A model generated the notes under the pieces. The model saw only the letters and a list, made by a program, of their open reading frames with translations, was not told where the DNA came from and did no database searches. This document shows positions 9,054 to 18,645 of a stretch of 64,000 nucleotides of DNA, piece after piece. Made by a program: the position numbers and the translations under genes. Each line of letters starts with the position of its first letter. Position 1 is the first letter of the stretch. Origin of the DNA: Pseudonocardia sp. ICBG1293 (GTDB taxonomy: Bacteria > Actinomycetota > Actinomycetes > Mycobacteriales > Pseudonocardiaceae); contig NZ_JAHLEL010000007.1 of the NCBI RefSeq assembly GCF_020131355.1, positions 186,001 through 250,000 on the forward strand, read 5' to 3'.

Positions 9054-10161
9054 CGTGATCGACCAGCTCGAAGGCTGGTGGAAGAACGGGGAGCCGGCCG
9101 CGCTCGCGACGGTGGTCGGTACCTTCCGGTCCGCTCCGCGCCAGCCGGGGGCCTCGATGCTCGTCGGGCCGGCCGGCGAGGCGGTCGGCTCGGTCTCCGG
9201 CGGCTGCGTCGAGGGCGCGGTCTACGAGCTCGGGCAGCAGGTGCTCTCCGAGGAACGGCCGGTGCTGCAGCGCTACGGCGTCTCCGACGACGACGCCTTC
9301 GCCGTCGGGCTGACCTGCGGCGGCATCCTCGACATCTTCGTGGAGAAGGTGACCCCGGAGACCTACGCGCAGCTCGGCCGGATCGCCGAGGCGATCCGCG
9401 ACGAGGACCCCGTCGCGGTCGCGACGGTCGTCGCGGGCCCGTCGGAGCTGCTCGGCAGGCGGCTCATCGTCTGGCCGGACCGCACCGAGGGCGGCACCGG
9501 CTCGGACCGGATCGACGACGCCGTCCGCGACGACGTCCGTGGTCTGCTCGACTCCGGCCGCAACGCGACGCTGACCTACGGCGTCCACGGCGAGCGTCGC
9601 GGGGAGGGGCTGCAGATCTTCGTCGAGTCGTTCGCCCCGCCGCCCCGCATGATCGTGTTCGGGGCGATCGACTTCGCCGCCGCGGTGGCCCGGATGGGCA
9701 GCTTCCTCGGCTTCCGGGTGACCGTCTGCGACGCACGCCCGGTGTTCGCGACGGCCAGCCGCTTCCCGGGGGCCAACGAGGTCGTCGTGGAGTGGCCGCA
9801 CCGGTACCTGCAGGCGGAGGCCGATGCGGGCCGGATCGACCAGCGCACCGCGCTGTGCGTGCTCACCCACGACCCGAAGTTCGACGTGCCGCTGCTGGAG
9901 GTCGCGCTGCGGCTGCCGGAGGTCGGCTACATCGGGGCGATGGGGTCGCGACGCACCCACGACGACCGGCTCGACCGGCTGCGGGAGAAGGGCGTCACCG
10001 AGGCCGAGATCGCGAAGATGTCCTCGCCGATCGGGCTGGACCTGGGTGCCCGCACCCCGGAGGAGACCGCCGTGTCGATCGCCGCGGAGATGATCGCCCA
10101 GCACTGGGGCGGCGAGGGTGTCCGGCTGGCCGAGCGCGAGGGGCCGATCCACGCGTCCTGA
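9046..10161 (+). CDS. XdhC/CoxI family molybdenum hydroxylase maturation protein
   Basis: 371 aa. The N-terminal XdhC-CoxI domain (LATVVGTFRSAPRQPGASM, GSVSGGCVEGAV, LTCGGILDIFVE) is followed by the Rossmann-like XdhC domain (PRMIVFGAIDFAAAVARMG...VTVCDARPVFA, GYIGAMGSRRTHDDR, GLDLGARTPEETAVSIAAE). XdhC proteins bind MCD/MPT, promote its sulfuration and insert it into apo-enzyme. The ATG lies within the end of coxE. Together with the MocA-like gene and moaCBE this is strong evidence that the organism makes MCD-dependent hydroxylases. Confidence 0.92.
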   Translation: MRDVIDQLEGWWKNGEPAALATVVGTFRSAPRQPGASMLVGPAGEAVGSVSGGCVEGAVYELGQQVLSEERPVLQRYGVSDDDAFAVGLTCGGILDIFVEKVTPETYAQLGRIAEAIRDEDPVAVATVVAGPSELLGRRLIVWPDRTEGGTGSDRIDDAVRDDVRGLLDSGRNATLTYGVHGERRGEGLQIFVESFAPPPRMIVFGAIDFAAAVARMGSFLGFRVTVCDARPVFATASRFPGANEVVVEWPHRYLQAEADAGRIDQRTALCVLTHDPKFDVPLLEVALRLPEVGYIGAMGSRRTHDDRLDRLREKGVTEAEIAKMSSPIGLDLGARTPEETAVSIAAEMIAQHWGGEGVRLAEREGPIHAS

Positions 10162-10258
10162 GCTCCTGCGCTTTCGGCCAGGTCGCGGCCGGTGGGTGTA
10201 CCGGCTCCGACCTGCGGTCACGCCCGCCGTCCGCCGATCGAGCGGGACCGGGGAGGGG

Positions 10259-10281
10259 GTGTCCCTGTACCGTGGGAACAC
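10259..10281. promoter_or_regulatory. Dyad upstream of the iron-type alcohol dehydrogenase
   Basis: GTGTCCC-N8-GGGAACAC, an imperfect inverted repeat (one extra A) 74 bp upstream of the GTG start. It is a candidate site for the response regulator at 13.2 kb. Confidence 0.3.
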
Positions 10282-10354
10282 GCTCGTGACCGAGCCGCTC
10301 GTCGCCGTCGTCGAGCGGGCAGCCGACAACGTGCAGCAGTAGGAGGAGGGCAAC

Positions 10355-11674
10355 GTGGTCCTCACCGGTTCGACCGGCTCCGTCGCCCCCGACCACGGGC
10401 AGCGCGGCACCGTGCCACGCGAGACCGTTCTCGTGCTGCACGGGCAGACCGGTGCATCCGGCGTCGAGCAGGGGTACACCGTCCGCGCGGCGCACGCCCC
10501 ACGCTCGGCACGGCCCCGGTTGTCGAAGTTCCACGCTCCCGAGATCGTCTTCGGGTCGGACTCGTTGCCCGAGACGGCGTACGCCGCCCTGCGGCTCGGA
10601 GCCCGCAGGCCGTTCGTCGTGACCGACCCCGGTGTGACCGAGGCCGGCTGGCCCGCCGAGCTGCTGCGGCACCTGCGCGCCGCGGGCCTGTGTCCGCAGC
10701 TGTGGAACGAGATCACCCCGAACCCGAAGGACCACGAGATCCAGGCCGGGTTCGAACGGTACGAGAGCTCCGGCTGCGACGTGGTGATCGGGATCGGTGG
10801 CGGCTCGGTGATCGACGCCGCGAAGGGCGTCGCGCTGCTCGCGGCGAACGGCGGCACGATCCTCGACTACGAGGGCATCGACCGGATCGCCCATCCGATC
10901 CCGCCGCTGGTGATGGTGCCCTCGACCTCCGGCACCGGCGCGGACGTCTCCCAGTTCTGTATCATCACCGACACCGAGCGCCTCACGAAGATCACCATCA
11001 TGGGCCGGGCACTGGTCCCGGACGTCTCCGTGATCGACCCGCGGTTGCTCGTCACCATGCCCGACTGGCTCAACGCCGCGACCGGGCTGGACGCGCTGAC
11101 CCACGGCATCGAGGCGTTCGTGTCGCTGGCCCACGGCCCGCTGACCGACACCCACGCCCTGCACGCCGTCGCGCTCGTCCACGCCAACCTGCCGACCACG
11201 ATGATCCGCCGCCACGACGACGACTCCCGCACCGCGATGGCGCAGGCCGCGCTGGAGGCCGGCCTGGCGTTCACCAACGCGATCCTCGGTGCCACGCACG
11301 CCATGAGCCACCAGGTCGGCGGCATGCTGGACCTGCCGCACGGCCTGATCAACGGCGTGCTGCTGCCGCACGTGATCCGGTTCAACGGCTCGGCCTCCGA
11401 CGCCGACGCGGCGCGTTTCGTCCCGATCGCGCAGGCCATGGGCCTGCCCGCCCGGCCGGGGATGCCCGGCGACGAGGCCGTGGACATGGTCGCGACCGAG
11501 GTCCGCAAGCTGGCCGACGAGGTGGGCGTCCCGACCGGGCTCGCGGCGATCGGGGTGCGGGAGGCCGACGTCCCGCGGCTGTCCCGGCTCACCCTCGGCG
11601 ACGCCTGCCTGACCACGAATCCCCGCACGGCGAGCGTCGAGCAGATCGAGACCCTGTTCCGGGAGGCGTTGTGA
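10355..11674 (+). CDS. Iron-containing (group III) alcohol dehydrogenase
   Basis: 439 aa, GTG start after an excellent AGGAGGAGGG. Residues 1-50 form an unusual extension; the family fold begins at KFHAPEIVFG. Visible motifs: GGGSVIDAAKG (NAD binding), PSTSGTGADVS, GLDALTHGIEAF (metal Asp and first His) and HAMSHQVGGMLDLPHGLINGVLLPH (further metal His). All ligands are present, so it should be catalytically competent. The histidine kinase gene starts 22 nt downstream and a response regulator follows, so its substrate (an alcohol) may be what the kinase senses. Alternatives are an MNO/MDO-type NDMA-linked methanol dehydrogenase or an ErcA-like regulatory dehydrogenase. Confidence 0.88.
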   Translation: MVLTGSTGSVAPDHGQRGTVPRETVLVLHGQTGASGVEQGYTVRAAHAPRSARPRLSKFHAPEIVFGSDSLPETAYAALRLGARRPFVVTDPGVTEAGWPAELLRHLRAAGLCPQLWNEITPNPKDHEIQAGFERYESSGCDVVIGIGGGSVIDAAKGVALLAANGGTILDYEGIDRIAHPIPPLVMVPSTSGTGADVSQFCIITDTERLTKITIMGRALVPDVSVIDPRLLVTMPDWLNAATGLDALTHGIEAFVSLAHGPLTDTHALHAVALVHANLPTTMIRRHDDDSRTAMAQAALEAGLAFTNAILGATHAMSHQVGGMLDLPHGLINGVLLPHVIRFNGSASDADAARFVPIAQAMGLPARPGMPGDEAVDMVATEVRKLADEVGVPTGLAAIGVREADVPRLSRLTLGDACLTTNPRTASVEQIETLFREAL

Positions 11675-11696
11675 CGCCCGCACGGAGGCCCCCGCG

Positions 11697-13076
11697 GTGA
11701 CGGCCGCCGCCCGATTCCCGCGTCGGCGCACCCCCGCACCGCTCTCGTCGACGGCCGCCGGGGGCCGGGGACGCCCCGACCTCGATCAGCTCACCGGCCT
11801 GCGGACGGGCAAGCCCTCGTTCTACCCGGAGTACCGCGAGGGCGCCGAGCGGCTGCGCCGGGTGATCGTCGCGCTGGACCGGATCTCGGCCGCGCTGGTC
11901 CGCACGATGGAGGGCTCCGAGGCGCTGGTCCGCGCGGTGGCCGACGCCGCGGCCGACCACCTGTCCGCGGACTGGGTGGTGCTCGGGCTCGTCGACGGCG
12001 AGCTGCCCGACGCCGCGCCCCGCCACATCGTCCTCGGGCCGGACGGCGTCGAATGGGGCGACCTGGCGTCGGTGCCGGAGCGCGTACGCCGGCACGTGGA
12101 GCGGCTGCACGCCGGCGACGGGCACCACCAGCACGACGACGGGTCCCGCCCCCGACACCTGCACGTCCCGATCCGGCTCGACGGCCGCACCGTCGGCGGG
12201 TTCGTCGCGTGGACACCCCCGGAACGCCACATCGACGACACCGACCACTCGGTGCTGCGCATCCTGGCCGGTCAGACCGCGTCGGCGCTGCAGAACTGCG
12301 CGCTGCTGGAGCGGGCCGAACGGCTGCACGCCCGCACCGCCGCGCAGGCCGAGGACCTGCGCGTCCGCAACGACGAGCTGATGCTGACCCAGCAGGCGCT
12401 CGGCGCGGCCCGCCAGCGCGAGGTCCTCGACAACGAGCGGCACCGCATCGCCCGCGAGCTGCACGACAGCGTCACCCAGTACGCGCTCTCGGCGGGGATG
12501 CACATCGAGCTGTGCCGTTCGGAGGTCGCCGACCCGGACCTGCTCCACCACCTCGACATCGCCAAGGACCTGACCCGCCGGGCGGTGGAGCAGCTGCGCT
12601 CGGCGATCTATGCGCTCAACGACGACGACCACGCCGACAAGGACCTGCCGTCGATGCTGCGGCAGCTGTCCACCGTGCACATGCCCGACGAGCTCCGGGT
12701 CGAGGTGACGATCGGCGGGACCCCGGTCCCGCTGCCCCACGAACACGAGCAGTCGCTGTTCCGGATCGCCGGCGAGGCGCTGTTCAACACGGCGATGCAC
12801 GCGTCGGCGTCGCGCGCGGTGGTGCGGCTGGCCTACGCCGACGGCCGCGCCCGCCTGTCGATCTCCGACGACGGCGGCGCCTCCCCCGACCAGATCCGCC
12901 GCACCCTGCGGGCCGCGTCGGTCCGCGGCCCCTCGGGAGAGCACCGCGGCCTCGTCAACATGGACGCCCGCGCGCGCGAGATGGGCGGGACCCTACGGTT
13001 CCGCCGATCGCGGATCGGCGGGCTGCAGGTGCAGGTGGACGTCCCGATCGGGGCGCCGGGGAAGGAGCTCGGATGA
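11697..13076 (+). CDS. GAF-domain sensor histidine kinase (HisKA_3 type)
   Basis: 459 aa, GTG start with GGAGG 10 nt upstream. Order: N-terminal tail, GAF-like sensor (about 65-205), coiled-coil linker (QAEDLRVRNDELMLTQQAL), HisKA_3 dimerisation box with phospho-acceptor His in RIARELHDSVTQYAL, and HATPase (GEALFNTAMHASASRAVVRL ... DDGG). No membrane segment, so it is a cytosolic sensor. It is the partner of the LuxR-type regulator whose ATG overlaps its stop. NarL-family kinases next to alcohol dehydrogenases of this type are sometimes named MadS; I did not verify that. Confidence 0.88.
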   Translation: MTAAARFPRRRTPAPLSSTAAGGRGRPDLDQLTGLRTGKPSFYPEYREGAERLRRVIVALDRISAALVRTMEGSEALVRAVADAAADHLSADWVVLGLVDGELPDAAPRHIVLGPDGVEWGDLASVPERVRRHVERLHAGDGHHQHDDGSRPRHLHVPIRLDGRTVGGFVAWTPPERHIDDTDHSVLRILAGQTASALQNCALLERAERLHARTAAQAEDLRVRNDELMLTQQALGAARQREVLDNERHRIARELHDSVTQYALSAGMHIELCRSEVADPDLLHHLDIAKDLTRRAVEQLRSAIYALNDDDHADKDLPSMLRQLSTVHMPDELRVEVTIGGTPVPLPHEHEQSLFRIAGEALFNTAMHASASRAVVRLAYADGRARLSISDDGGASPDQIRRTLRAASVRGPSGEHRGLVNMDARAREMGGTLRFRRSRIGGLQVQVDVPIGAPGKELG

Positions 13077-13235
13077 GCAGCGGCACACGGACCGCCCCGG
13101 GCGGTCGCAACCACGTGCCGGCACCCGCCGGACACGTCCCGGGCGGCACCGGCCGGACGGGCGGGCACCCCGCCGCCCCCCGCCCCCCGCTCGGGTCCCG
13201 GCACGGCGGGCGTCGCAGCGCGACCGATCCGGATC

Positions 13236-13925
13236 GTGCTGGTCGACGACCACTCGATCATGCGTCAGGGACTGCGCGCGGTCCTGGAACGCGAGGAGGA
13301 CCTGCGCATCGTCGGGGAGGCGGGCAGTGCGCCGGAGGCGTTCGCGGCGGTCGCCACCGGCAGACCGCAGGTGGTGCTGCTCGATCTGAAGCTGGCGTCG
13401 GGACCGCAGACCGACGGTCTCGAGGTCTGCCGCAAGCTGTGCGCCGACCATCCCGGCATCGGGGTGCTGGTGCTGACGACCTTCGCCGAGGACCGCCTGG
13501 TCGTCGAGTCGGTGCAGGCCGGCGCCCGGGGCTACGTGGTGAAGGACGTCGACACCACCGAGCTCGTCCGCGCCATCCGTGCGGTGTCCCGCGGGGAGAG
13601 CGCGTTCGACGCCCGGTCGGCGTCGGCGATGGTGCGGTCGCTGTCCGGCGGGATGCCCGACCGGGAACGGCTGACCGACCGCGAGCTGGACGTGCTCCGT
13701 CTGCTGGCCCGCGGGCTGTCCAACCGCGCCATCGGCGCCGAGCTGTTCATCTCGGAGACGACGGTCAAGTTCCACGTCGGCAACCTGATGCGCAAACTGA
13801 TGGTGTCCCGGCGCGCCGAGGCGGTCTACGCGGCCACCAAGCTCGGGCTGCTCTGGCCCCACGCCGGACGAGGCCGGGGCGCCCGGCTCCGCAGCGGAGC
13901 TGTCAACGGGTGGCCTGGAGGGTGA
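13236..13925 (+). CDS. NarL/LuxR-family response regulator, 5' end frameshifted
   Basis: The continuous frame gives a receiver domain (LVDDHSIMRQGL; phospho-Asp in VVLLDLKLA; TTF; K in YVVKD) and a C-terminal LuxR HTH (LTDRELDVLRLLARGLSNRAIGAELF). The GTG at 13236 has no RBS and cuts the first beta strand (IRIVLVDD). A better start is the ATG at 13073 overlapping the kinase stop (ATGA), but it lies in another frame; one surplus base in the C-runs at 13170-13190 would join them and add a Pro/Gly-rich N-terminus. I therefore suspect the gene is 13073-13925 with an indel. The last 23 nt overlap a convergent methyltransferase remnant. Confidence 0.8.
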   Translation: MLVDDHSIMRQGLRAVLEREEDLRIVGEAGSAPEAFAAVATGRPQVVLLDLKLASGPQTDGLEVCRKLCADHPGIGVLVLTTFAEDRLVVESVQAGARGYVVKDVDTTELVRAIRAVSRGESAFDARSASAMVRSLSGGMPDRERLTDRELDVLRLLARGLSNRAIGAELFISETTVKFHVGNLMRKLMVSRRAEAVYAATKLGLLWPHAGRGRGARLRSGAVNGWPGG

Positions 13926-14279
13926 CGCTCAGCGGCACGTCGGGCAGGCCGCGGTCCACGTGCCACTCGCCCGCGTCGTCCTCGGTCGTCCGGCCGGGCA
14001 GCGCCTCCCACGGGACGGTCCGTGCTCGGTGAGTCCGGTGAGGGTCGGCCCCTGGTCGAGGAGCGCGGTGACGATCTCCCCGAGACCGTGGTTCCACTCG
14101 TGGGTCGCGGCCGGCGGACGGGAGGTGGGGACGTAGCTGCTGTCGTCGTCGAACCGCACCACGCCGGAGAGCCGGCCGGGATCGGCGACGAGCGCGTCCA
14201 CGCCGTAGCCGGGGCTCTCCGCGTGCAGCGGGGCACGGTCGTCCCAGGAGGCGCGGTTCAGGGCGGGTGAGCGGTCCAC
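13903..14279 (-). pseudogene. Remnant of a class I SAM-dependent methyltransferase
   Basis: From a GTG at 14279 about 40 residues read like the N-terminus of an actinobacterial methyltransferase (LNRASWDDRAPLHAESPGYG, then GRLSGVVRF). They pass directly into the C-terminal part (ATHEWNHGLGEIVTALLDQG, TLTGLTEHG). The whole SAM-binding core, roughly 150 residues, is missing. A further frameshift follows, after which the last 30 residues (VPWEALPGRT...LSVTLQATR) continue in another frame to the stop at 13903. An internal deletion plus a frameshift means no active enzyme. The assignment rests on my memory of intact homologues. Confidence 0.7.
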
Positions 14280-14331
14280 CCGCGCACCCCGGCAGGCGCG
14301 GCCCCGCGCGGCGACCGGACTCCGGCCACGG

Positions 14332-14337
14332 TAGACA
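14332..14337 (+). promoter_or_regulatory. -10 element TAGACA, possible leaderless promoter
   Basis: TAGACA ends 6 nt before the ATG at 14344, which has no Shine-Dalgarno sequence. Confidence 0.3.
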
Positions 14338-14343
14338 GGGCCG

Positions 14344-14949
14344 ATGCGCTGGTACGCCGAACGTCCCGACCGGATCGCCCGCCAGGTCGTCGCCGACGTC
14401 GTCGCCGTGCTCTGGACGGTGGTCGCCGTGACCGCCGGGGTGGCCGTGCGCGACGGGCTGTCCGCGCTGCGGGGCCCCGGGGACTCGCTGGTCGTCGTGG
14501 GCGGGCGGGTCTCGGACACCTTCACCGGCGTCGCGGGGGCGGTCGGGTCGATCCCGTTCGTCGGGTCCGACCTGGCCCGCGCGCTGGACCCGGCCGCGGG
14601 GGCGGGCACCGAGCTCGTCACGGCGGGACGGGAGTTCGGTGACGCCGTCGGCTCCTTCGCCACCGGGGCGCTGGTCGTCGTCCCGCTGGTGCTGCTGCTG
14701 CCCGTCCTGCTCGGCTGGCTGCCGCTGCGGCTGCGCTACGCCCGGCGGGCCGGGGCGGCCGTCACCGCCCGGGGTACCGCGCCGGACCTGCTGGCCGTGC
14801 GGGCGCTGTCCCGGGTGCCGGTGGCACGGCTGGTGCGGGTCGCACCGGACCCCGCGGCGGCGTGGCGGTCCGGTGACCCCGCCGTCGTGGCGGCGCTCGC
14901 CGCGCTCGAGCTGTCGGCGCTGGGCCTGCACGCCCGTCCGCGCGGCTGA
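14344..14949 (+). CDS. Hypothetical membrane protein
   Basis: 201 aa. Two hydrophobic segments: residues about 16-36 (VVADVVAVLWTVVAVTAGVA) and about 102-124 (ATGALVVVPLVLLLPVLLGW). They are separated by a Gly/Ala/Asp loop (GRVSDTFTGVAGAVGSIPFV) that may lie outside the membrane. The C-terminal 75 residues (RLRYARRAG onward) are cytosolic and contain repeated short Ala/Leu helices. Codon use is normal for the window. I do not recognise a family. It stands alone, divergent from the methyltransferase remnant. Confidence 0.75.
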   Translation: MRWYAERPDRIARQVVADVVAVLWTVVAVTAGVAVRDGLSALRGPGDSLVVVGGRVSDTFTGVAGAVGSIPFVGSDLARALDPAAGAGTELVTAGREFGDAVGSFATGALVVVPLVLLLPVLLGWLPLRLRYARRAGAAVTARGTAPDLLAVRALSRVPVARLVRVAPDPAAAWRSGDPAVVAALAALELSALGLHARPRG

Positions 14950-15070
14950 GCGACGGCGCCCCGCGGGTCGTCGGTGCGCGCGGGACGGCACAGCGGGCGA
15001 CGACACGGCCCGGCGACGACGCGGTCCGCGGTCCCGGTGGCCCCGGGAGCGGGGTGCGAAGCTGTCGACC

Positions 15071-15592
15071 ATGCCGCTGTTCGCCCTGGAGGGCCTCCGC
15101 CCCACCGTGCACCCGGACGCCTTCGTCGCCCCGACGGCCACGCTCGTCGGCGACGTACGCGTCGAGGAGGGTGCCTCGATCTGGTACAACGCCGTGCTCC
15201 GCGCCGACCTGGGGCCGATCGTCGTGCGGGCCGGCGCCAACGTGCAGGACGGCTCGGTGCTGCACGGCGGTGACGACCCGGTCACCGAGATCGGGGAGGG
15301 CGCCACGATCGGGCACCTCTGCGTGGTGCACGGCGCCGTGGTCGGGCCCCGGGCGGTCGTCGGGAACGGCAGCACCGTGCAGGACGGCGCCCGCATCGGC
15401 GCGGGAGCGATGGTCGCCGCCGGGTCGACGGTCGCACCGAACTCCGAGCTGCCGGCGGACCGGCTGATGCTCGGCTCCGCGGCGAAGGAGCGCGGTGAGC
15501 TGTCCGAGCAGGCCCGCTGGTGGGTCCGCACCAACCCGGACTTCTACCGCGCGCTGGGTCGGCGCCACGCCGACGGCGTCACCCCCGCCTGA
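15071..15592 (+). CDS. Gamma-class carbonic anhydrase-like hexapeptide-repeat protein
   Basis: 173 aa. Left-handed beta-helix with hexapeptide repeats (VGDVRVEEGASIWYNAVLRA, VRAGANVQDGSVLH, GEGATIGHLCVVHG, VVGNGSTVQDGARIGAGAMV). The zinc-ligand histidines of the Cam/CamH family appear as H in VLHGG and both His of TIGHLCVVHG. This subgroup (YrdA/CamH) is often annotated as gamma carbonic anhydrase, although many members show no measured activity. ATG at 15071 has no clear RBS. Convergent with thiG across a terminator. Confidence 0.9.
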   Translation: MPLFALEGLRPTVHPDAFVAPTATLVGDVRVEEGASIWYNAVLRADLGPIVVRAGANVQDGSVLHGGDDPVTEIGEGATIGHLCVVHGAVVGPRAVVGNGSTVQDGARIGAGAMVAAGSTVAPNSELPADRLMLGSAAKERGELSEQARWWVRTNPDFYRALGRRHADGVTPA

Positions 15593-15597
15593 GACCT

Positions 15598-15625
15598 CGG
15601 TGCGCGTGCCCCGGCACGCGCACCG
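15598..15625. terminator. Bidirectional hairpin between gamma-CA gene and thiG
   Basis: CGGTGCGCGTGCC and its exact complement, 13 bp with a minimal loop, directly between the two convergent stop codons. Confidence 0.75.
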
Positions 15626-15629
15626 TCGG

Positions 15630-16602
<973 letters not shown>

Positions 16603-16603
<1 letters not shown>

Positions 16604-17775
16604 CAGTGGTTCCCTTCCTCGCGTGCCCCGGCCGCAGCCGGGGCGAACCGGCGCGGGTCCGCCGCCCGGACCGCCTCCGGCACGTCGTCGCCGCGCAGCA
16701 GTGCCGCGACGGCGGCCGCGGTCACCGGCACCAGCAGCATCCCGTTGCGGCCGTGGCCGGTGGCGGCGATCAGCCCGTCGGGCCCGGTGCGCCCGATCAG
16801 CGGCAGGTTGTCCCGGCTGCCCGGGCGCAGCCCGGCGGCGGTCTCGGTGAGCGCGTACTCGGCGATCCCGGGCAGGATCCGCTCGGCGTCGCGCAGCAGG
16901 TCGCGCACCCCACCGACGGTGACGGCGGTGTCGAAGCCGTTCTCCGCCGTGGTGGCGCCGACGACGAGGTCGCCGTGCCCGGGCAGTGTCCGCGGCACCG
17001 CGTACACCGCGCGCCCGTCGACGAGCGCGCGCACCGTCCGGGTCGGCGGCGGCAGTGCCCCCGCGCGCCGGGTCAGCCGCAGGATCTCGCCCTTGACCGG
17101 GCGGACCAGCCCGTCGAACACCGGGTGCAGCGACGACGAGTGCGCCCCCGCCGCGACGACGACGGCGTCCGCCCCGACCTCGGTCCCGTCCGCCAGCCGC
17201 ACGCCGGTGACGCGGGAGCCGTCGTCGCACACGCGGGCGACCGCGCGGTCGGAGACGACGACCCCGGCCCGGCCGGTCGCCGCCGCCAGCGCGGCGAGCA
17301 GCCGCCGGTTGTCCACCGACGGGTCGTCCGGAACCGACAGGCCGCCGCGGACCTCGGGCCCCAGCGCCGGTTCGAGCCGGCGCAGCTCGCGTCCGGTCAG
17401 CCGGTGCACGTCGCGGCCCAGCGACTCCAGGTAGTCCGCGAGCGCGGTCAGCTCGGCGCGGTCCCCCGACCCGGTCGCGGCGACGACGGTGCCCTCCGGG
17501 TGCAGTCCGGCGTCGGTGCCGGCCTCGGCGGACAGGGCCGCGGCGAACTCCGGCCAGCGGGCGACCGAGTCCAGCCCCAGGGCGAGCAGGTCCTCCTCCC
17601 CCGGCCAGGCCTCGGTGACCGGGGCGAGCATCCCGCCCGCCACCCAGGACGCGCCGCGGCCGGGCGCCGGATCGAACACCGTCACCGTCCAGCCGTCGCG
17701 GGCCGCCGCCCGGGCGACCGACAGGCCGACGGCCCCCGCCCCCGCGACGACCAGCCGTCCGGCACTCGCGCTCAT
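16603..17775 (-). CDS. thiO: Glycine oxidase ThiO
   Basis: 390 aa FAD-dependent DAO-family oxidase that turns glycine into the iminoacetate used by ThiG. N-terminal dinucleotide fold LVVAGAGAVGLSVARAAARDG, GRGASWVAGGMLAP, and C-terminal AAGLRPGSRDNLPLIG and GHGRNGMLLVP. The ATG at 17775 has GAGGTGG 5-6 nt upstream; an in-frame GTG at 17784 is less likely. First gene of the thiOSG operon, directly behind a TPP riboswitch. Confidence 0.95.
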
Positions 17776-17788
17776 CGGGTCCACCTCA

Positions 17789-17873
17789 CTCCCTGCGCCG
17801 GCATGACCCGGATCAGGTTCGACGGTCGGGACCGCGTCTCGGGTCCCCTCTCAGCCCGCTGCCCGGGCTCCCG
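17789..17873 (-). promoter_or_regulatory. TPP (THI element) riboswitch controlling thiOSG
   Basis: On the minus strand the conserved THI-box elements appear in order: GGGAGCC, GCTGAGAGG, GACCGTCGAACCTGATC and CGGGTCATGCCGGCGCAGGG. The last block is about 15 nt before the thiO ATG and overlaps the region of its RBS, so TPP binding probably represses translation initiation (or terminates transcription). The divergent thiE gene is not downstream of it. Confidence 0.95.
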
Positions 17874-17907
17874 TGGTTCGTCGTCGTCCGGGGCCCAGGC
17901 TACGCCG

Positions 17908-17913
17908 TAGCCT
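17908..17913 (+). promoter_or_regulatory. -10 element TAGCCT, leaderless thiE promoter
   Basis: TAGCCT, 7 nt spacer, GTG start. There is no Shine-Dalgarno sequence before thiE. Confidence 0.5.
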
Positions 17914-17920
17914 GCGAGCC

Positions 17921-18613
17921 GTGTCCGACACCGATACCCGTCCCGGCAGCGGCGACACCCGTCGCGCGCGGCTCGACCGTCTCGACCGCGCCCGCCTCTA
18001 CCTGTGCACCGACGCCCGCACCGCACGTGGTGACCTGGCGGAGTTCGCCGACGCCGCCCTCGCCGGCGGGGTCGACATCGTCCAGCTCCGGGACAAGGGC
18101 GGGCCGGACGGACCGCTCGAGGCGAGCGCCGAGCTCGCCGCGCTGGAGGTGCTCGCCGACGCGTGCCGGCGGCACGGCGCGCTGCTCGCGGTGAACGACC
18201 GGGCCGACGTCGCGCTCGCCGCCGGTGCCGACGTGCTGCACCTCGGCCAGGACGACCTGCCGGTGGCGTGGGCCCGCCGGGTCGTCGGCGACCAGGTGCT
18301 GGTCGGCCGGTCCTCGCACAGCCCGGACGAGACGCTGGCCGCCGCCACCGAGGACGGCGTGGACTACTTCTGCGTCGGCCCGTGCTGGCCCACCCCGACC
18401 AAGCCCGGCCGCCCGGCGCCCGGCCTGGACCTGGTCCGGACCGTCGCCGGACGCGCACCCGCCCGGCCGTGGTTCGCCATCGGCGGCATCGACGGCGACC
18501 GCCTCGACGCGGTCCTCGACGCCGGTGCGGACCGGATCGTCGTCGTCCGGGCGATCACCGAGGCCGAGGACCCGCAGGCGGCCGCGGCGGCCCTGCGGGC
18601 CCGGCTGCGCTGA
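17921..18613 (+). CDS. thiE: Thiamine phosphate synthase ThiE
   Basis: 230 aa TIM-barrel enzyme joining HMP-PP and thiazole phosphate to thiamine phosphate. Motifs: [74 protein letters not shown] and PWFAIGGI. The GTG at 17921 fits a leaderless promoter. An N-terminal tail of about 20 residues precedes the barrel. Divergent from thiOSG, and not itself behind the THI element. Confidence 0.96.
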   Translation: MSDTDTRPGSGDTRRARLDRLDRARLYLCTDARTARGDLAEFADAALAGGVDIVQLRDKGGPDGPLEASAELAALEVLADACRRHGALLAVNDRADVALAAGADVLHLGQDDLPVAWARRVVGDQVLVGRSSHSPDETLAAATEDGVDYFCVGPCWPTPTKPGRPAPGLDLVRTVAGRAPARPWFAIGGIDGDRLDAVLDAGADRIVVVRAITEAEDPQAAAAALRARLR

Positions 18614-18645
18614 GCCGGGCCCGGCACGGGCACCGGTGCCGCGGG

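Noticed and set aside
18622..18641. Terminator between thiE and the membrane-protein gene
   Set aside because: CGGCAC...GTGCCG is only a 6-bp stem with an 8-nt loop, too weak to call.
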